A stretch of 64,000 bases of DNA from Hyaloscypha bicolor E (Eukaryota; Ascomycota; Leotiomycetes; Helotiales; Hyaloscyphaceae), in the NCBI RefSeq assembly GCF_002865645.1, contig NW_020194684.1:4689952-4753951 (forward strand), written 5' to 3'. Position numbers and translations under genes: made by a program. Below the pieces are notes generated by a model, which was not told where the DNA came from, ran no database searches, and was given only the letters and a program-made list of their open reading frames with translations. Shown here in pieces: positions 30,898-42,663 of this stretch (its first letter is position 1; each line of letters opens with the position of its first letter).

Positions 30898-33800
30898 TCA
30901 AATCATGGCGCTTTGTTTTTCCACTCCGCTCCGGCCTTGGCCCAGAGAGCTGAAGAGTTGTTCGGGTGGGACTCTCGACATGCCACCGCTCCGGTCGAAA
31001 GCGGATACTTGTGAGTAGCCTTCTCGCTTTTTCCGGATCCGTTCAGCGATGACACCGGCCACGACGAGAAGGAAGGTCAAGGCCAGAGCGATGCCCAGGG
31101 CGATGAGAACAACGAAGCCTTTGGCAAGATGGCCACCTTCACGTATGTTAGTATTTCGATCATGAGATCCGGGAAGTGAACATACCTGGGCTGGAAAAGA
31201 AATTTTGGTTTTGCGAGAAGATTTGAGAGAGACTTCCAGCAGTGTTGGCAGCGGTAGTTGTGAGTGCGAAGGGCTGGAAGGTCGTGCCATTAAAGAGAGC
31301 TGAAGACGAATCCCCAAAACCTGGGAGATTCAATGAACCAGTGACTAGTAGTGTCTCGCTTGCAGGAACGAGGCTGGTGGATGCGTGGTTCTTGCTGAGC
31401 GATAGGACTTGAAGGCCACGAATGGTAGAACCACTGCCCAAGCCTGCGCTGACCGAGTTCCAATTCGTGCCGTCGAACTTCATGAGGAAGGTCGAGCCAT
31501 TCATTGCAGTTCCTGCAACCCAGAGCTGCGATGCGTCACTGTTGGCCGCTGCAAGAGCGGTGACGGGACCAGGAATCGCAGTTGCTCCAACCCCGGCCGT
31601 CCAGTTCTGAGCCTTGACATCGTAGGTTGCGAGAGAAGTATTGGCTCCGTTCACAGATAGAGCCCCACCAACAACGAGACTGTTCTGACTTCCCCATACC
31701 ATTGCATTCGCGACGCCACCGAGACTGCTTCCCGGTCGATCCCATTGCGAGGCGGAAAAAACACAGACAGCTGGACAGCTGAGTGAACCAGCAGCGGAGA
31801 AGCTTCCACCAACATATACATCGGCAGAGCTTGGTCGAGTAGATATGGCATTGACATTCCCTCCAGCAAGAGCTGGTGGTTGGGTATTGAAGGACGACGT
31901 AATCAGATTGAAGGAGATCAAGCCGTTCACACTCCCACCATTTACGGTTCCAGTCAGAGTTCCTCCAGCATAAAGAGTATCTCCCTGCAGAGCCAATGCC
32001 AGAATGGTCGAGTCTTGTGAAAGCGAAGGACCAACACCAGTGACCGTGTCAGAGTTTGATCCGTTTATGAAGACGAGATTGTTGACATTGGATCCATTAG
32101 TGCCTGTCGCGGTAAAATGGCCACCAAGGATGGTCACATTTCGTCCTCCGTTATTATAGAACAATCCGGTAACAACGCCACTGATATTTTGGCTGCTCGT
32201 TGCACGCTTCGAGAGGCTACCTGATGTTTGCGCTGTTGGCTGAATATGCACTGGGAAAGAACTGATTCCTGAAGATAAAGCGACTGCATCATTGGCGCTG
32301 AGCTGTGACGAGGACAGAGAACCGGCGAAGACAGATCCACCGCCAGGAAGATCTGCAGACGCCGTGAGTACTCCATTGATGGCCATTGTTGAGGTTGGTA
32401 AATTTTGGAGCCAATTGTTTCGAGATGGCACCCAGACAGCGAATCCAGCGGCAACTACTGAGCCGTTACTTCCAAAAGAGAGAATCTGGGTGAAGTCTCC
32501 TGTGAGGGCTATGACAGTTTCCGGATGGTTGGAGGTAATGTTCATCAATAGAGGAACAATGTTCGTCACCAGCCCATTCACACCCGCACCAAGAGCGTCC
32601 CAGGTGTTCTTCGACGTATCGTAGGCGGCTACGTTGTTTAGGCCGATGCTTCCTCCAGTGCTGGTGTTTGAAAATCTGCCTCCAACGTAGAGTAGTGAGC
32701 CATTGAGGAACATTGTCGTGACTTCGCCGTTAAGGCCACTTCCACTTAGCGTGGTGGTCCCAGATTTGCTGACCGCAAATATATTGTTGAACGTGCTGGT
32801 GGTGAAATTTCCGCCCACATAAGTCGTGTCTCCCAAAGTTTGCAGGGCATTGACTCCAGCACCAGTTGGAAGGCTCGCCCCAGCCTGATCAAAGGTTGAA
32901 TTGGCGAAGGTCGATGTATCCACTACTGCCTGCGTGGGATCATACTCAAAGAGACTGTTTAGTCCACCACTCGGGGAAATAAGGGCAAAGCCGACTCGGT
33001 GAGCGACAATTGAGAAGTTGGTTAAATCCTGACCTGTAGCTGGCGAGAGGGTGACAGAGGGACGGAAAGTAGCACTCCCAGCTTCGATATATCCGAAGTA
33101 TATTTGGTCATACTTATCGAAGTTATTTGTCTGGAAGATTTCAGTTTGGAACCCAGAATTGGTCATCCCGGATGACATGACGCCCGTGATGTTGACCCTG
33201 CCTCTTGTGGTACAGGTATTGTCTTGAATACACCCGGGTGTATACATGTTGACCGAGTAATTTCCAGACTGCTTGATGTCTGGCAGGAAAACAACGGATG
33301 CAGACTGAGAAGCTGAAAGAGAAGCTGACAGGTATTCGGAGGAGCTCTGTTGGGAAGGAGTGACGACCCACGGCCCAGTTCTGGTTACGCTCGACGCTAT
33401 TTGAATTCCAGCGCAAGTCGGCTCGTTGAAGTCGTCGATTGCATAAGAGAAGATATCGTCCTCGAACAACTCGATTCCGTCAAGACCACCCCCCTTGCCA
33501 TACCAAGCCGAGATATCGATCTGAAACCCGTTCATCCCAATCACGTTGACGAAATGGAAATCCTGAAATTTTACGCTCGAGTTGCTGCTCAGAGGGCATT
33601 CAGATGTGCACGAAGCGTTTTGTCCCGTTGCCGGATCGATATAAGTGAAGTTCATGATACCATTGATTGGGAACGCCGTGTATCTCCATGTCTGAGTTCC
33701 TCGGCCATCTTGATGAGTATTCCAGAGCCTCAATTTTGTAGGTTGAAAACCGAAGCCAAAAGAAGCCTTCCAGAAGCCTGGGGTATTATCAGCAAGGAGC

Positions 33801-34618
33801 CAAGTGTTGCCAGCCCCGTCGGTGCCACTAGTCTTGCAGACAATGTTCCTGGGATCGCTGAAACCTGTTGCTGAAGTTGAAGAGCCACTTGTGATGTTTC
33901 CCCCAGAGATGTTGATGACCTGTTGATCTGGAAGACTGGGACCTGTAGCGTTTCCCAAGCCCGTAAATGATCCCCCAAAAATAATATGACCATCGGACGC
34001 CTTGTTGATGGATGTGACAGGTCCATTGAAGCCAGAGAAGGGCAGGTTTGTCCAGCCGGCGGTCCCAACCCAAACAATGGCGTTTGTCGAGTTTGCTGCT
34101 TTGAAACTTCCTCCCACATACACGGTGTTTGTCGCTTCATCACACAGTAACGCAGACACCTGCCCAGATAATCCAGTGAGTGGTGTTATGGCGGAGGTAT
34201 TCTGATTGAACAATGCGGCGCCTTGCGACTCGATGCCACCCAAACTTGTGAAATTCCCTCCCACAACCACACCGGCCATTACTCCATTCTGCATTATAAA
34301 GGAGCACATGGCCTGAATCCCTGCATCCGCCAATGCCAACGTTGCAAAGCCGCCATTCGGAAATCGCCCGAGCACGGATTGGCTGCCGTTTGTGCTGAAT
34401 CCATTTTCATTCTGTCCCTCGAACTGATAGAGTGAAATGCCACTGAAATCGCCGGCCAGACCAACTCGACCCAAGTCATCAAGATTAAGATTAGCGGGTG
34501 GTATGGGGTTGAAGGTGATGGCTTGGGCGAACGGTCTAAGGTATGTCAATAAAACAAACAGTCGTAATAAAGGAGGTCGATTTGCATCTGATGGACACAG
34601 CCATGAAGGGAGCTTCAT
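30898..34618 (-). CDS. RAX2: cell-polarity cortical marker Rax2
   Basis: Two exons on the minus strand, 34618-31186 and 31136-30898, with a 49-nt GTATGT...GAAG intron, give 1,223 residues, typical for fungal Rax2. The ATG at 34618 begins a signal-peptide-like N-terminus (hydrophobic LLRLFVLLTYL, then AQA). A long ectodomain follows with repeated kelch-like blades (for example VYVGGSF, TYVGGNF, LYVGGRF, VYVGGSF) and very many N-glycosylation sequons. One membrane segment lies at about 1150-1175 (GFVVLIALGIALALTFLL), followed by a short basic cytosolic tail. The family marks the cell cortex and links polarity to growth-site selection. Splicing joins the ectodomain directly to the membrane segment, which supports the model. 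Confidence 0.95.
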
Positions 34619-36830
34619 TGCTGGTCCAAGGAGCGCCAGAAGCGCTGTGAGGCCTTGAACCTCGGACAATGAAGTCGTGTAGCTCGGTGGCTGGGACGGT
34701 CTGATGCTTCACTTTTGGCGAGTCATCGAACGCGACTTTATTCCATCACTGAAAGTATCGCCCGGATCCCTGCACACCAATTGTCTGCGATGAGCTCGAG
34801 CTCAATCGTGTCGCAGGTCGTTGTAGAAGGAAAGAACGTCGTGGGGAGGCGAGGTTGAAAGAAGGTGTGCGACCGCAAATGCAAGAGTGAGGAGTCGACT
34901 CAGTTCGCTAGAGTGCAGATTAGATCAAGCCACCGACAAATTTTAGAAGCGATCGTTTGTTGACCGCGTGAAGGGCTCCGGGGGACTGTGGAATGCTGTC
35001 TTTCGTGAGGCCTGGCCGTTGAACCGTTGAACCGTTGCCAGGGCGAATTTGAGAGGGAAGATTTGCACAGATGGTGTTGTTGTGGTGGTCAAATTTGCGG
35101 TGCTGTGCGTTGTACCTGGGCTAAAGAAGGGGCCCAGGATTTGTGCAGTTTGGTCCGCGAGCCGCGTTGTGAACCTGCCGATTAAGTCGCACGAGTGCTG
35201 GATGCGCAGATGGATGAGGTCGGGAAGTATCTGAGTGTATGAAAGCGCAGAGATGTTCGGATTCCTAAGGAGTGTGGAGGTCGTCGACGACCTGCTTGTT
35301 GCGTCAGGTTCCGTTCGTATTCTTGCGTCAAAGAGGGGGGAGGGGGTATATTGGATTGTGTTTATGCAGGACTTACCGAGTAAACACGAGACAAATGTTC
35401 GATTCGAAATGAGTGGCTGGCTGTGAAGTGGTGATGATTGAACTGAATGTGCGACGAGGTCGAAGTTATTCCATGGTGAGGAGTCTTTGAGATGCAATTG
35501 AGCAGTCACGAGAACGGGACGGTTGGTGAGTGCACAGCACCAGCGCACCACCGGCCGGCAATTTCCCAAATTCGCCTCTCCTCAGCTGCGGTCTTCGTCT
35601 CGTCTCGCGACTCTGGCCTCGCCTCGTCGTCTGCGCAAGATTCATCTGAGATCAACACTTGCGTCTCGCCTTTGCTCATGCGCACGCACGGTCCGGATGG
35701 AGGCCACACGATGTTTGAAGTTGTACGCTGGTGGAAACACAGCGGATTCGATCTGAGCCGACTTGACCTTACTTGATCCCCTTTTCATTGCAGTACTGTA
35801 CAGTATCCCTTTTGACTGCAAATTTGTTGCGTGCTACGTGCACATGCCAACGATTCCATCATAATCTCCTGTCTAGTTGGCCATGGCCTTGCACCAGTGG
35901 CCTTGAAGCGGTGACTGGCATTCTCAGCTGGTTGCTACTTGTAGTTACATTGAGCATCTCCCGCGAGCAGCCAATCAGAGGCGCCACAGCCGCGCAATTC
36001 GGGAACCTCAAACCACCAAAACGTGTGCTGGTAAGATCGTCCTCCACAACAAGCTCCGAGTGGCTGGACGCATAGTCGGGCCAGGGCTGTCAGGCTCAAA
36101 CAACCGTTCTAACGTCACGTGTAAAACTTTTCTTGCTAGGGGAAGTGTGTTCTTAACAAGTTTGTGTGCCTTGGTGCTTTTGTGTGCCAAGATAGTGTCA
36201 AATGGAAGGTCAAAAGCTCGATGTGTCCCCTTCTGATACTGTGTCGAATGTTCTGCGTCCCAACAGATGATGCAGGGCTGAAATGCTTTGGATACGGCTA
36301 CTTTGGTGGCTCGTACAGACAGAGTTGGCATTCCGAATGCTATAATCAATACTCTATGAAGGCCTTGAGACGACTTGGAGTTGCATATTGCCTCTCGACT
36401 TAGTGTTGTGGTGCCTGAAAAGATTTTGGCTGGTTACGTGTAAAGATGTGCCTCCGTACAAGTATCCGCCAGTGTTCAAAAATAGTAATTGTCGCAGTTT
36501 CAGCGTTGGAAGGAGCACCCACGTGTGAAGTCCCGAGGTCTTATGCCAGACAGGGTTCTCAGGTTGAGGCTGATGGATATATTCACTTAATACGCTACAC
36601 AGAGACGTAGGGCAACTTTTCTCCTTTCTTATTCTTGGTGATTTCTTGATGTCTTGGGGAGATGAGATCGTATCTCCATCCCAAGGACGTAATACTTGGC
36701 GTCGAGCATAAACATATACTCCTTGCTCCTCGCCGCTGTTGAATCCTTCAGGAGCAACCGGCCAACCTACTCATCTGTGTCTCAAAAACCACGAAAGAAT
36801 CATCCTTCGATCCCGATAAACTGGGTATCC
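34619..36830. other. intergenic, promoter side of RAX2
   Basis: About 2.2 kb between the RAX2 start and the LCL3 stop. A 208-codon frame on the minus strand (35569-34943) is Thr/Ser/Pro-rich with no domain and is probably leader sequence. I see no RNA gene or transposon. The region is likely to hold the RAX2 promoter and the LCL3 3' end. Confidence 0.5.
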
Positions 36831-37671
36831 TTATTTTGTCTCGGTCGTGGCAGCCGTTCGAATCTTGTAGTCTCGCGGGCTCTCATAATCCTGCGGGTTC
36901 CCCTTCCACATCCCCCGCTTCTTCCGCTTCGCTTTTGCCTCTGCTTTCCTATAATTCTCCTCAAAGTCTCCAAATTCAGCCCCCTTCTTAGCCTCATACA
37001 CTGTAGCCAACCCTGCTCTCAGCATCTCCTTTCCTACATCTCGGCGGAAGAGAAACCTCCTCACCCACACCGTAGCAACAACTCGTTCATACTGATCACG
37101 CTTGTAGATGTACGCCCGCACTCTTCGATTCAAGATGTAGTTCTTCAGCCATTCCAATGCTTCAGCAGAATAGGGTTGTGGGGGTTTGCCAAAATGAGCC
37201 CCTTCCGGCGCGTCGATACCGGCAAGGCGGACATGAATCTAGGCATGGGGATGAGCTCAGTCAACATTTTGGGTAGGCTAAATAATAACTTGCCGTTTTG
37301 CCCTTTAAGTCTGTCCTTTTCTCTGGTATTTTGCGTCCTGGCAACCATCCCCAACCTGCAAGCCTTCCACCCGGCTGGTGGAAAAGATGGAAGTTATCTG
37401 CATCGCCAACTCTTGCAACTGTGCCAAACAAGCTCCTCTTCCTAAAGAAGCCTGGTCGTATATGGGTAGCTTCTGGGATTCGACGCAGGTACGAACGGTA
37501 GACTCGAACGGACATGAGGATTGTTGTAGTGAGGAGAAGGGTGGGGATTAACGTCCTTGGGTCCGTGTAGTGCGACCAATCTGTGGCGTTGAGTTTGTCT
37601 TCCCAAGAGACAGGGCGTCTCTTTTCATCGCCGTCCCTCTCGGAATTTGAAGACCGTGGTGGCCATCGCAT
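36831..37671 (-). CDS. LCL3: Lcl3-type membrane-anchored endonuclease (SNase fold)
   Basis: Two exons on the minus strand, 37671-37294 and 37238-36831, give 261 residues. Residues ~45-60 form one membrane helix ([16 protein letters not shown]), so the enzyme is probably anchored in a mitochondrial membrane as in yeast. The staphylococcal-nuclease fold follows, with R130, D135 and E138 in [10 protein letters not shown] and R178 in YERVVA as the likely catalytic set. The C-terminus is lysine-rich up to the GMWKG motif typical of the family. The intron (37239-37293) starts GCAAGT and ends CCTAG. It is a GC-AG intron, and no GT donor nearby keeps the frame. The stop of OGG1 lies about 200 bp upstream on the same strand. 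Confidence 0.93.
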
Positions 37672-37873
37672 TGTGTTGAAGGCTGTGGAGGGTGTGGGGA
37701 AGTTCTCAAGTGACGAAGTTCGCTTGCTTCTGAAAGGTTGGTGACATGGGTCAAGCAATGGCGTTTGGTCAGGGGTGAAAAGTGTTCATTGAGGATTCAT
37801 GACAACGAGCAAATCATTTTTATTTTACTTGATGGTTTCAAACTAACTCACCGCACATTACATTGTACAATAA

Positions 37874-39202
37874 TCAGAAGACTCTCCTCCGTTTGGCCCG
37901 GTGACTGCGAGAACTTTCAACCACGACCTTCGTCGGCTTCTCTTCTTCGAATTCATCCTTCACTTCGTGTAGAGCATACTCTCGTTTTACCACAACCGTC
38001 GACTCCAGAATAATTCCATCTTCTTGCTTAATCTTGAACTCATCAACATCTACTTCGATTTTGGTTGTCAGCCGCTCCGAGAAGGTCTTCAGGTCCGCAG
38101 CAAAGAGGACAGAATGAGCCCAGCCTGCCTCTTTACCCCACAACTGTCTGAAATGGTCGCCAACAGCACTATATGTAGCTTTTGTGAGACTCTTGTGCTT
38201 TCCCTTCCCAAACTTGTAATCTCGCTGAGCAATTTGCCAGACATGAGTATCAACAGGTACAGCTTCGCCCCATCCAAGACCCATCAAGCAAACACAATCA
38301 GCGACTTTCGGGCCGACACCTTGAAGCTGAAGAAGTTCCTCGTGAGCTCGGCGGTAGCCTTCTCGGCCCCCTTCTAGCAGAGGCTTTTGGTCAGGACTGT
38401 CATCATAAGGCTCTTCATTGCATAAACTTTGCAGCCAGCCTTCCGGCTTTTCTTTTGCAACGATTGAAGCTGTCTTGGCAATATAGCCTGCCCGATACCC
38501 AAAACCGAGTTCCCGGAGATGTGACTCTACTCCTGGGCCAGTAAGAGCCTCCGGAGGAGGGAAATCGTGAAATGTCTGGTCATCAATATGACCGATCAAA
38601 GGCCCATAATGTAGACATAAATTGTTAACCTGTAGGTTTTTCCTAAGCATTGAAGGCCATGAGCAATTCGAGATTCCTTACCATTTGTGATATCCTCACG
38701 ATGTTATTATTGCTGCTGCATATGAATCCCACGAGAGCTTCCCAAGCATCCTGCTTCAAGATTCGAACTCCAGTGAACTTTGGAGCCCTTTTCTTGAAGT
38801 TGGAGTCCACCGAAGACCATTGCTCATACAATGCAGTCAAGTCTGGGGCAAGATTGAGGTAATGCTTCAACAGAGCTTCTGTTTCCTCATCTTCAGTTGG
38901 CGATTCGAGAATGGACGAAGTAGCTGAGGGCGGGCTCAATGGGTATTTGACCGCAGGTTTTATTGACCGATAATGGAGATGAGTTGAGTCCTGTTTCAGG
39001 GACAGTATTCGACCATGAAGTGCGCAAGACCTGTCTGATAATTAGCCCCTTTCTTTGGAATCAAACATCACCTAGCTTACCATTCATTGTCTCCGAGCTT
39101 CTTCCACCTGAAAGATTGCCCGCATCGCAAAGTTGTATCTATGCAGAGTTCGGCCAGGCTTACCGGCAGTTTACGCCATTCGGAAATACGTAAATTCGCC
39201 AT
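37874..39202 (-). CDS. OGG1: 8-oxoguanine DNA glycosylase/AP lyase OGG1
   Basis: Three exons on the minus strand, 39202-39081, 39030-38682 and 38629-37874, give 408 residues. The N-terminal domain reads LRCGQSFRWKK. The helix-hairpin-helix is LQGVGPKVADCVCLMGL with Schiff-base lysine K265, and the GPD loop AVPVDTHVWQIAQRDY carries the catalytic D284. SSNNNIVRISQM spans the damaged-base pocket region. The C-terminal ~50 residues are charged and end in a KRRR nuclear-localisation-like cluster. It removes 8-oxoG opposite C in base excision repair. Intron 2 (38630-38681) is placed so that RISQM joins VNNLCLHYG as in the family. The gene is divergent from U2AF65 over 218 bp. Confidence 0.96.
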
Positions 39203-39420
39203 GTTGGGCAGGTGAAGTTGTAAATGGAGCGGAAAGTTGATACAGGAGGTTGAAGACAGGGGTACGCAGGTAACTAGCGGATTTTACTATTCCCGCTGTC
39301 CGCATTTTTTCCAACTGGGCTCAGCAAAGCCTCGTCGCGAAGACACAGCTATTTACCTCAGACCTTCCAGCTCGTCAATATAAACGGTCGACAGTCGACC
39401 TTCAACCTGCTACCGTCAAC
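39203..39420. promoter_or_regulatory. divergent promoter between OGG1 and U2AF65
   Basis: 218 bp lie between two head-to-head start codons. A TATAAAC-like element at 39380-39386 faces the U2AF65 start 40 bp away. Shared regulation is inferred from spacing only. Confidence 0.7.
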
Positions 39421-41387
39421 ATGAACGGCGACAGCTACTCATCAAGAGGCATGGCACCTTCATCATCGTCAACAAAAGTTAAACAAGAAGATGGAGCTAC
39501 TACTGACAAGCAAGCATCAATAGATTCTGGTCGGCACGGCTCATCCAGAGATTACCCCGTGAGTATGTTCACGATCACTCTTGAGACGGAATCTAATAAA
39601 TCTCAGTCTTCACGAGACGATCGACGCGGCGAACGAGGAGGAGATCGCGACAGACGACGTTCCCGTTCTCCCGGGCATCGAGGCCAACGCCCATCCCGTC
39701 GCGATGGCGAAGTAGACTCTTATTCTACCAGCCGTGACTACAGAGAGCGAGAGCGAGAAGATAGATACTCTGGCAGAGATAGAAGGGGTGGCGGAGACAG
39801 GGAATGGGACCGAGACCGAGGCTCTTCAAGGCGTGATGCACGAAGGGACGATGATGACAGACCACCGAGGAGGGACAGAGATTTGTTCGATGACCGAAGA
39901 GGGGGTGGCGGGCGTCGAGGAGGCAGAGGGGGTGAACGTGATGATTTTGGAGGAAGAGGAGGAGAGCGCAAGAAGAGTGCATCACCTCCACCCAAGAAGA
40001 AGGAGCCGACCCCAGACTTGACAGACATTGTCCCAGTCTTGGACCGCAAGAGGCGTCTTACCCAGTGGGATATCAAGCCCCCTGGATACGAAAATGTCAC
40101 TGCAGAGCAAGCAAAGCTTTCTGGAATGTTTCCTCTTCCTGGAGCTCCCAGGCAGCAGCCTATGGACCCGAGTAAGTTGCAGGCATTCATGTCGCAACCC
40201 AGTGGTTCCGTAACCAATGCTGCCCTCAAGCCTTCCAACTCCCGTCAAGCAAAACGCCTCCTTATCCACAACCTTCCTCCCTCGATTAACGAAGAAGCCA
40301 TCATCAACTTTTTCAACCTACAACTCAACGGCCTCAATGTTATCGAGGGATCTGACCCTTGTATTTCGGCACAGGTCTCAAAGGATAAATCCTTTGCTTT
40401 GTTGGAGTTCAAGCAAGCGTCGGATGCAACCGTTGCTCTTGCTCTCGATGGGATAACCATGGAGGATGACCACATGAATGGATCATCCAATGGCGATACC
40501 AAAGGGCTATCAATTCGTCGTCCAAAAGATTACATTGTTCCTGCGGTCACCGACGAGACACCTTACGAGCCAGGAGCTGTGTCAAACGTGGTTGTGGATA
40601 CGCAAAACAAGATACTCATATCTGACATTCCCCTCTATTTGACTGATGAGCAAGTTACTGAGCTTCTGGTCTCATTTGGAGAATTGAAAGCCTTTGTTCT
40701 TGTCAAAGATGCTAGCACTGAGGAGTCACGAGTACGTTTCTACCAGAGATTTATTAATTATCTTACTAACATAATCCAGGGCATTGCTTTCTGCGAATAT
40801 GTCGATCCATCAGCAACAGACATTGCAGTGGAAGGCCTCAATGGTATGGAGCTTGGAGACAAACACCTTAAAGTGCTCAGAGCTAGTATCGGACACACAC
40901 AGGTCTCTGGTCTCGAAATGGGTGTCAACGCAATGTCTATGCTTGCTGGTACTACTTCGCAAGGTCTGGATGAAGGTCGCGTTTTACAATTGCTCAACAT
41001 GGTCACTCCTGAGGAGCTCATTGACAACGAAGACTATGAGGGTACGTATATAAACCATGTTGATATGCATGTATATCATGACTGACAACTTTGTGCTAGA
41101 AATTTGCGAAGATGTGAAGGAGGAGTGTGAGAAATATGGCAAGGTTCTTGATATGAAGGTACCTAGACCTACCGGCGGAAGCAGACAGTCCAATGGTGTC
41201 GGCAAGATTTTCGTCAAATTCGACACTCCAGAATCTGCAGGCAAGGCACTTCGAGCTCTGGCCGGTCGAAAGTTCGCTGATCGCACCGTTGTTACGACAT
41301 ACTTTTCGGAGGTGAGCTATAAGTCCAAATTTTGCACTTGCAGAAGCTAACCAGAACCAGGAAAACTTTGAAGTCTCTGCTTGGTAG
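39421..41387 (+). CDS. splicing factor U2AF large subunit (U2AF65)
   Basis: Five exons: 39421-39558, 39607-40731, 40780-41041, 41100-41311 and 41361-41387, giving 587 residues. An Arg/Asp/Gly/Ser-rich RS-like region fills residues ~45-180. The ULM RRLTQWDIKPPG (W200) binds the small subunit. RRM1 starts near 262 (KRLLIHNLPP), RRM2 near 380 (KILISDIPLYL), and the C-terminal UHM is at about 495-587. The terminal ENFEVSAW is encoded by a 27-nt last exon. U2AF65 binds the polypyrimidine tract and recruits SF3B1, also in this window. Introns 1 and 2 are both 48 nt, free of in-frame stops and divisible by three, so retention would add 16 residues and keep the frame. Intron 2 interrupts RRM2 at ESR/GIAF, so it is certainly an intron; intron 1 is less certain. 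Confidence 0.96.
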
Positions 41388-42663
41388 TTCCCCTTCCTCA
41401 ACACCATATACCCAAGCGTTCTTCAAGTTGATTCTGGAGATTGCTCTCAGGATGCTTCGTGCCATGAAGATCTGGACATCACAATAATCCAGAGCCAAAT
41501 ACCTCTGTACTTTTAGATCCCGCCCGTTGGCTCATGACCTTGAAAGGAGTAACATCAAAAAGCAAATTATTGAAACCCGCCAAGTTGACTATTATCAAAC
41601 CTGATGCATATGACTGCTGCGATCGATGAACAAAAGAATGAAATGGGCTTTCCTTTTCCGGTGTCCACATGGCATTGGAGTGCCCAAAGCTCTCATAACG
41701 TGAAGAACTTAGAAGAACTTTGAAGGAAAGGCTCGCTCACTCAAATGAAGAGGGTTTGTTAGAATAGACGGGCGTGCTTGACTGAATTCCTCAACCTTAA
41801 TCACTTTCGCACAGACCGCAGACACTTTGGCAAAAATTTTATGATAATGATCAAATATCTAAAAGCAGTGAGAGTCTGAGACAATCATAATCAAACTTAC
41901 CGGGACTTCATCAATGCATGAGGGGAGACTATAAGCAGGCGAATACCTCATTGACAATAGCTGAACATAATAATATCTACCTCCGCCCAACCCTATTTCT
42001 GATATCTGTAGTCATCATTGCCCTCACTCATCCAGGCTCGTCCAGTCGCTTTGCCCCACTTTCCTGTACATTCCTTCCTTGCCCATTTCAGCCTCTGCGT
42101 CAATTATTTGCTTTCTTCTTTTTGCTCTCTTCCAACCGACCATTGCTATTCTTCCTACGCAGGGTACGGCAAGATCTCCTGTGAGACTTCATAAGCTTTG
42201 GGCATTCAGTAGCCCTGCAAAATCTCTTTCTGAGGGCACAGGGTATTGAGGTACGACGAGGGGACAGCGGATCGGGGGAATACAAAACCTATTTCCAAGA
42301 CTGGTACACTCGTTTGGGGCGAAATAAACCTCTTTGTTTCGGACATGAGTGCAAAAGAATGCTTCCAGGCACGCAACAAAGCAGATTGAATGCGGATAGT
42401 AAAGGTTTTTCCACGGGAGTGGTTGATTCCAGAGGAGGAACCAAGTCAATGAGGTCTTTCATTTCGAAAGAGAGGTATCAGATATATCCGTGTCCTGGGA
42501 GATGGTTCTACTATCGTTGTATTGACGAAACCCTGCTGCTCGTGTACCACTTCTATATTGCATCTTCCACATAGATTCCGTATATACGCCCAGAGCTGGC
42601 AGAAGGAAGTTTAGCGAAAGTATATAGAGAGAGAAATAAATATAGATATCGCAGTTATTACAG
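41388..42663. other. intergenic, nothing assignable
   Basis: About 1.3 kb after the U2AF65 stop. All frames are short and show no domain. A pyrimidine-rich stretch occurs around 42050-42160. No tRNA, snRNA or repeat was recognised. Confidence 0.45.

Noticed and set aside
34943..35569. 208-codon minus-strand frame upstream of RAX2
   Set aside because: Low-complexity Thr/Ser/Pro content, no domain and no splice link. More likely leader sequence of RAX2.
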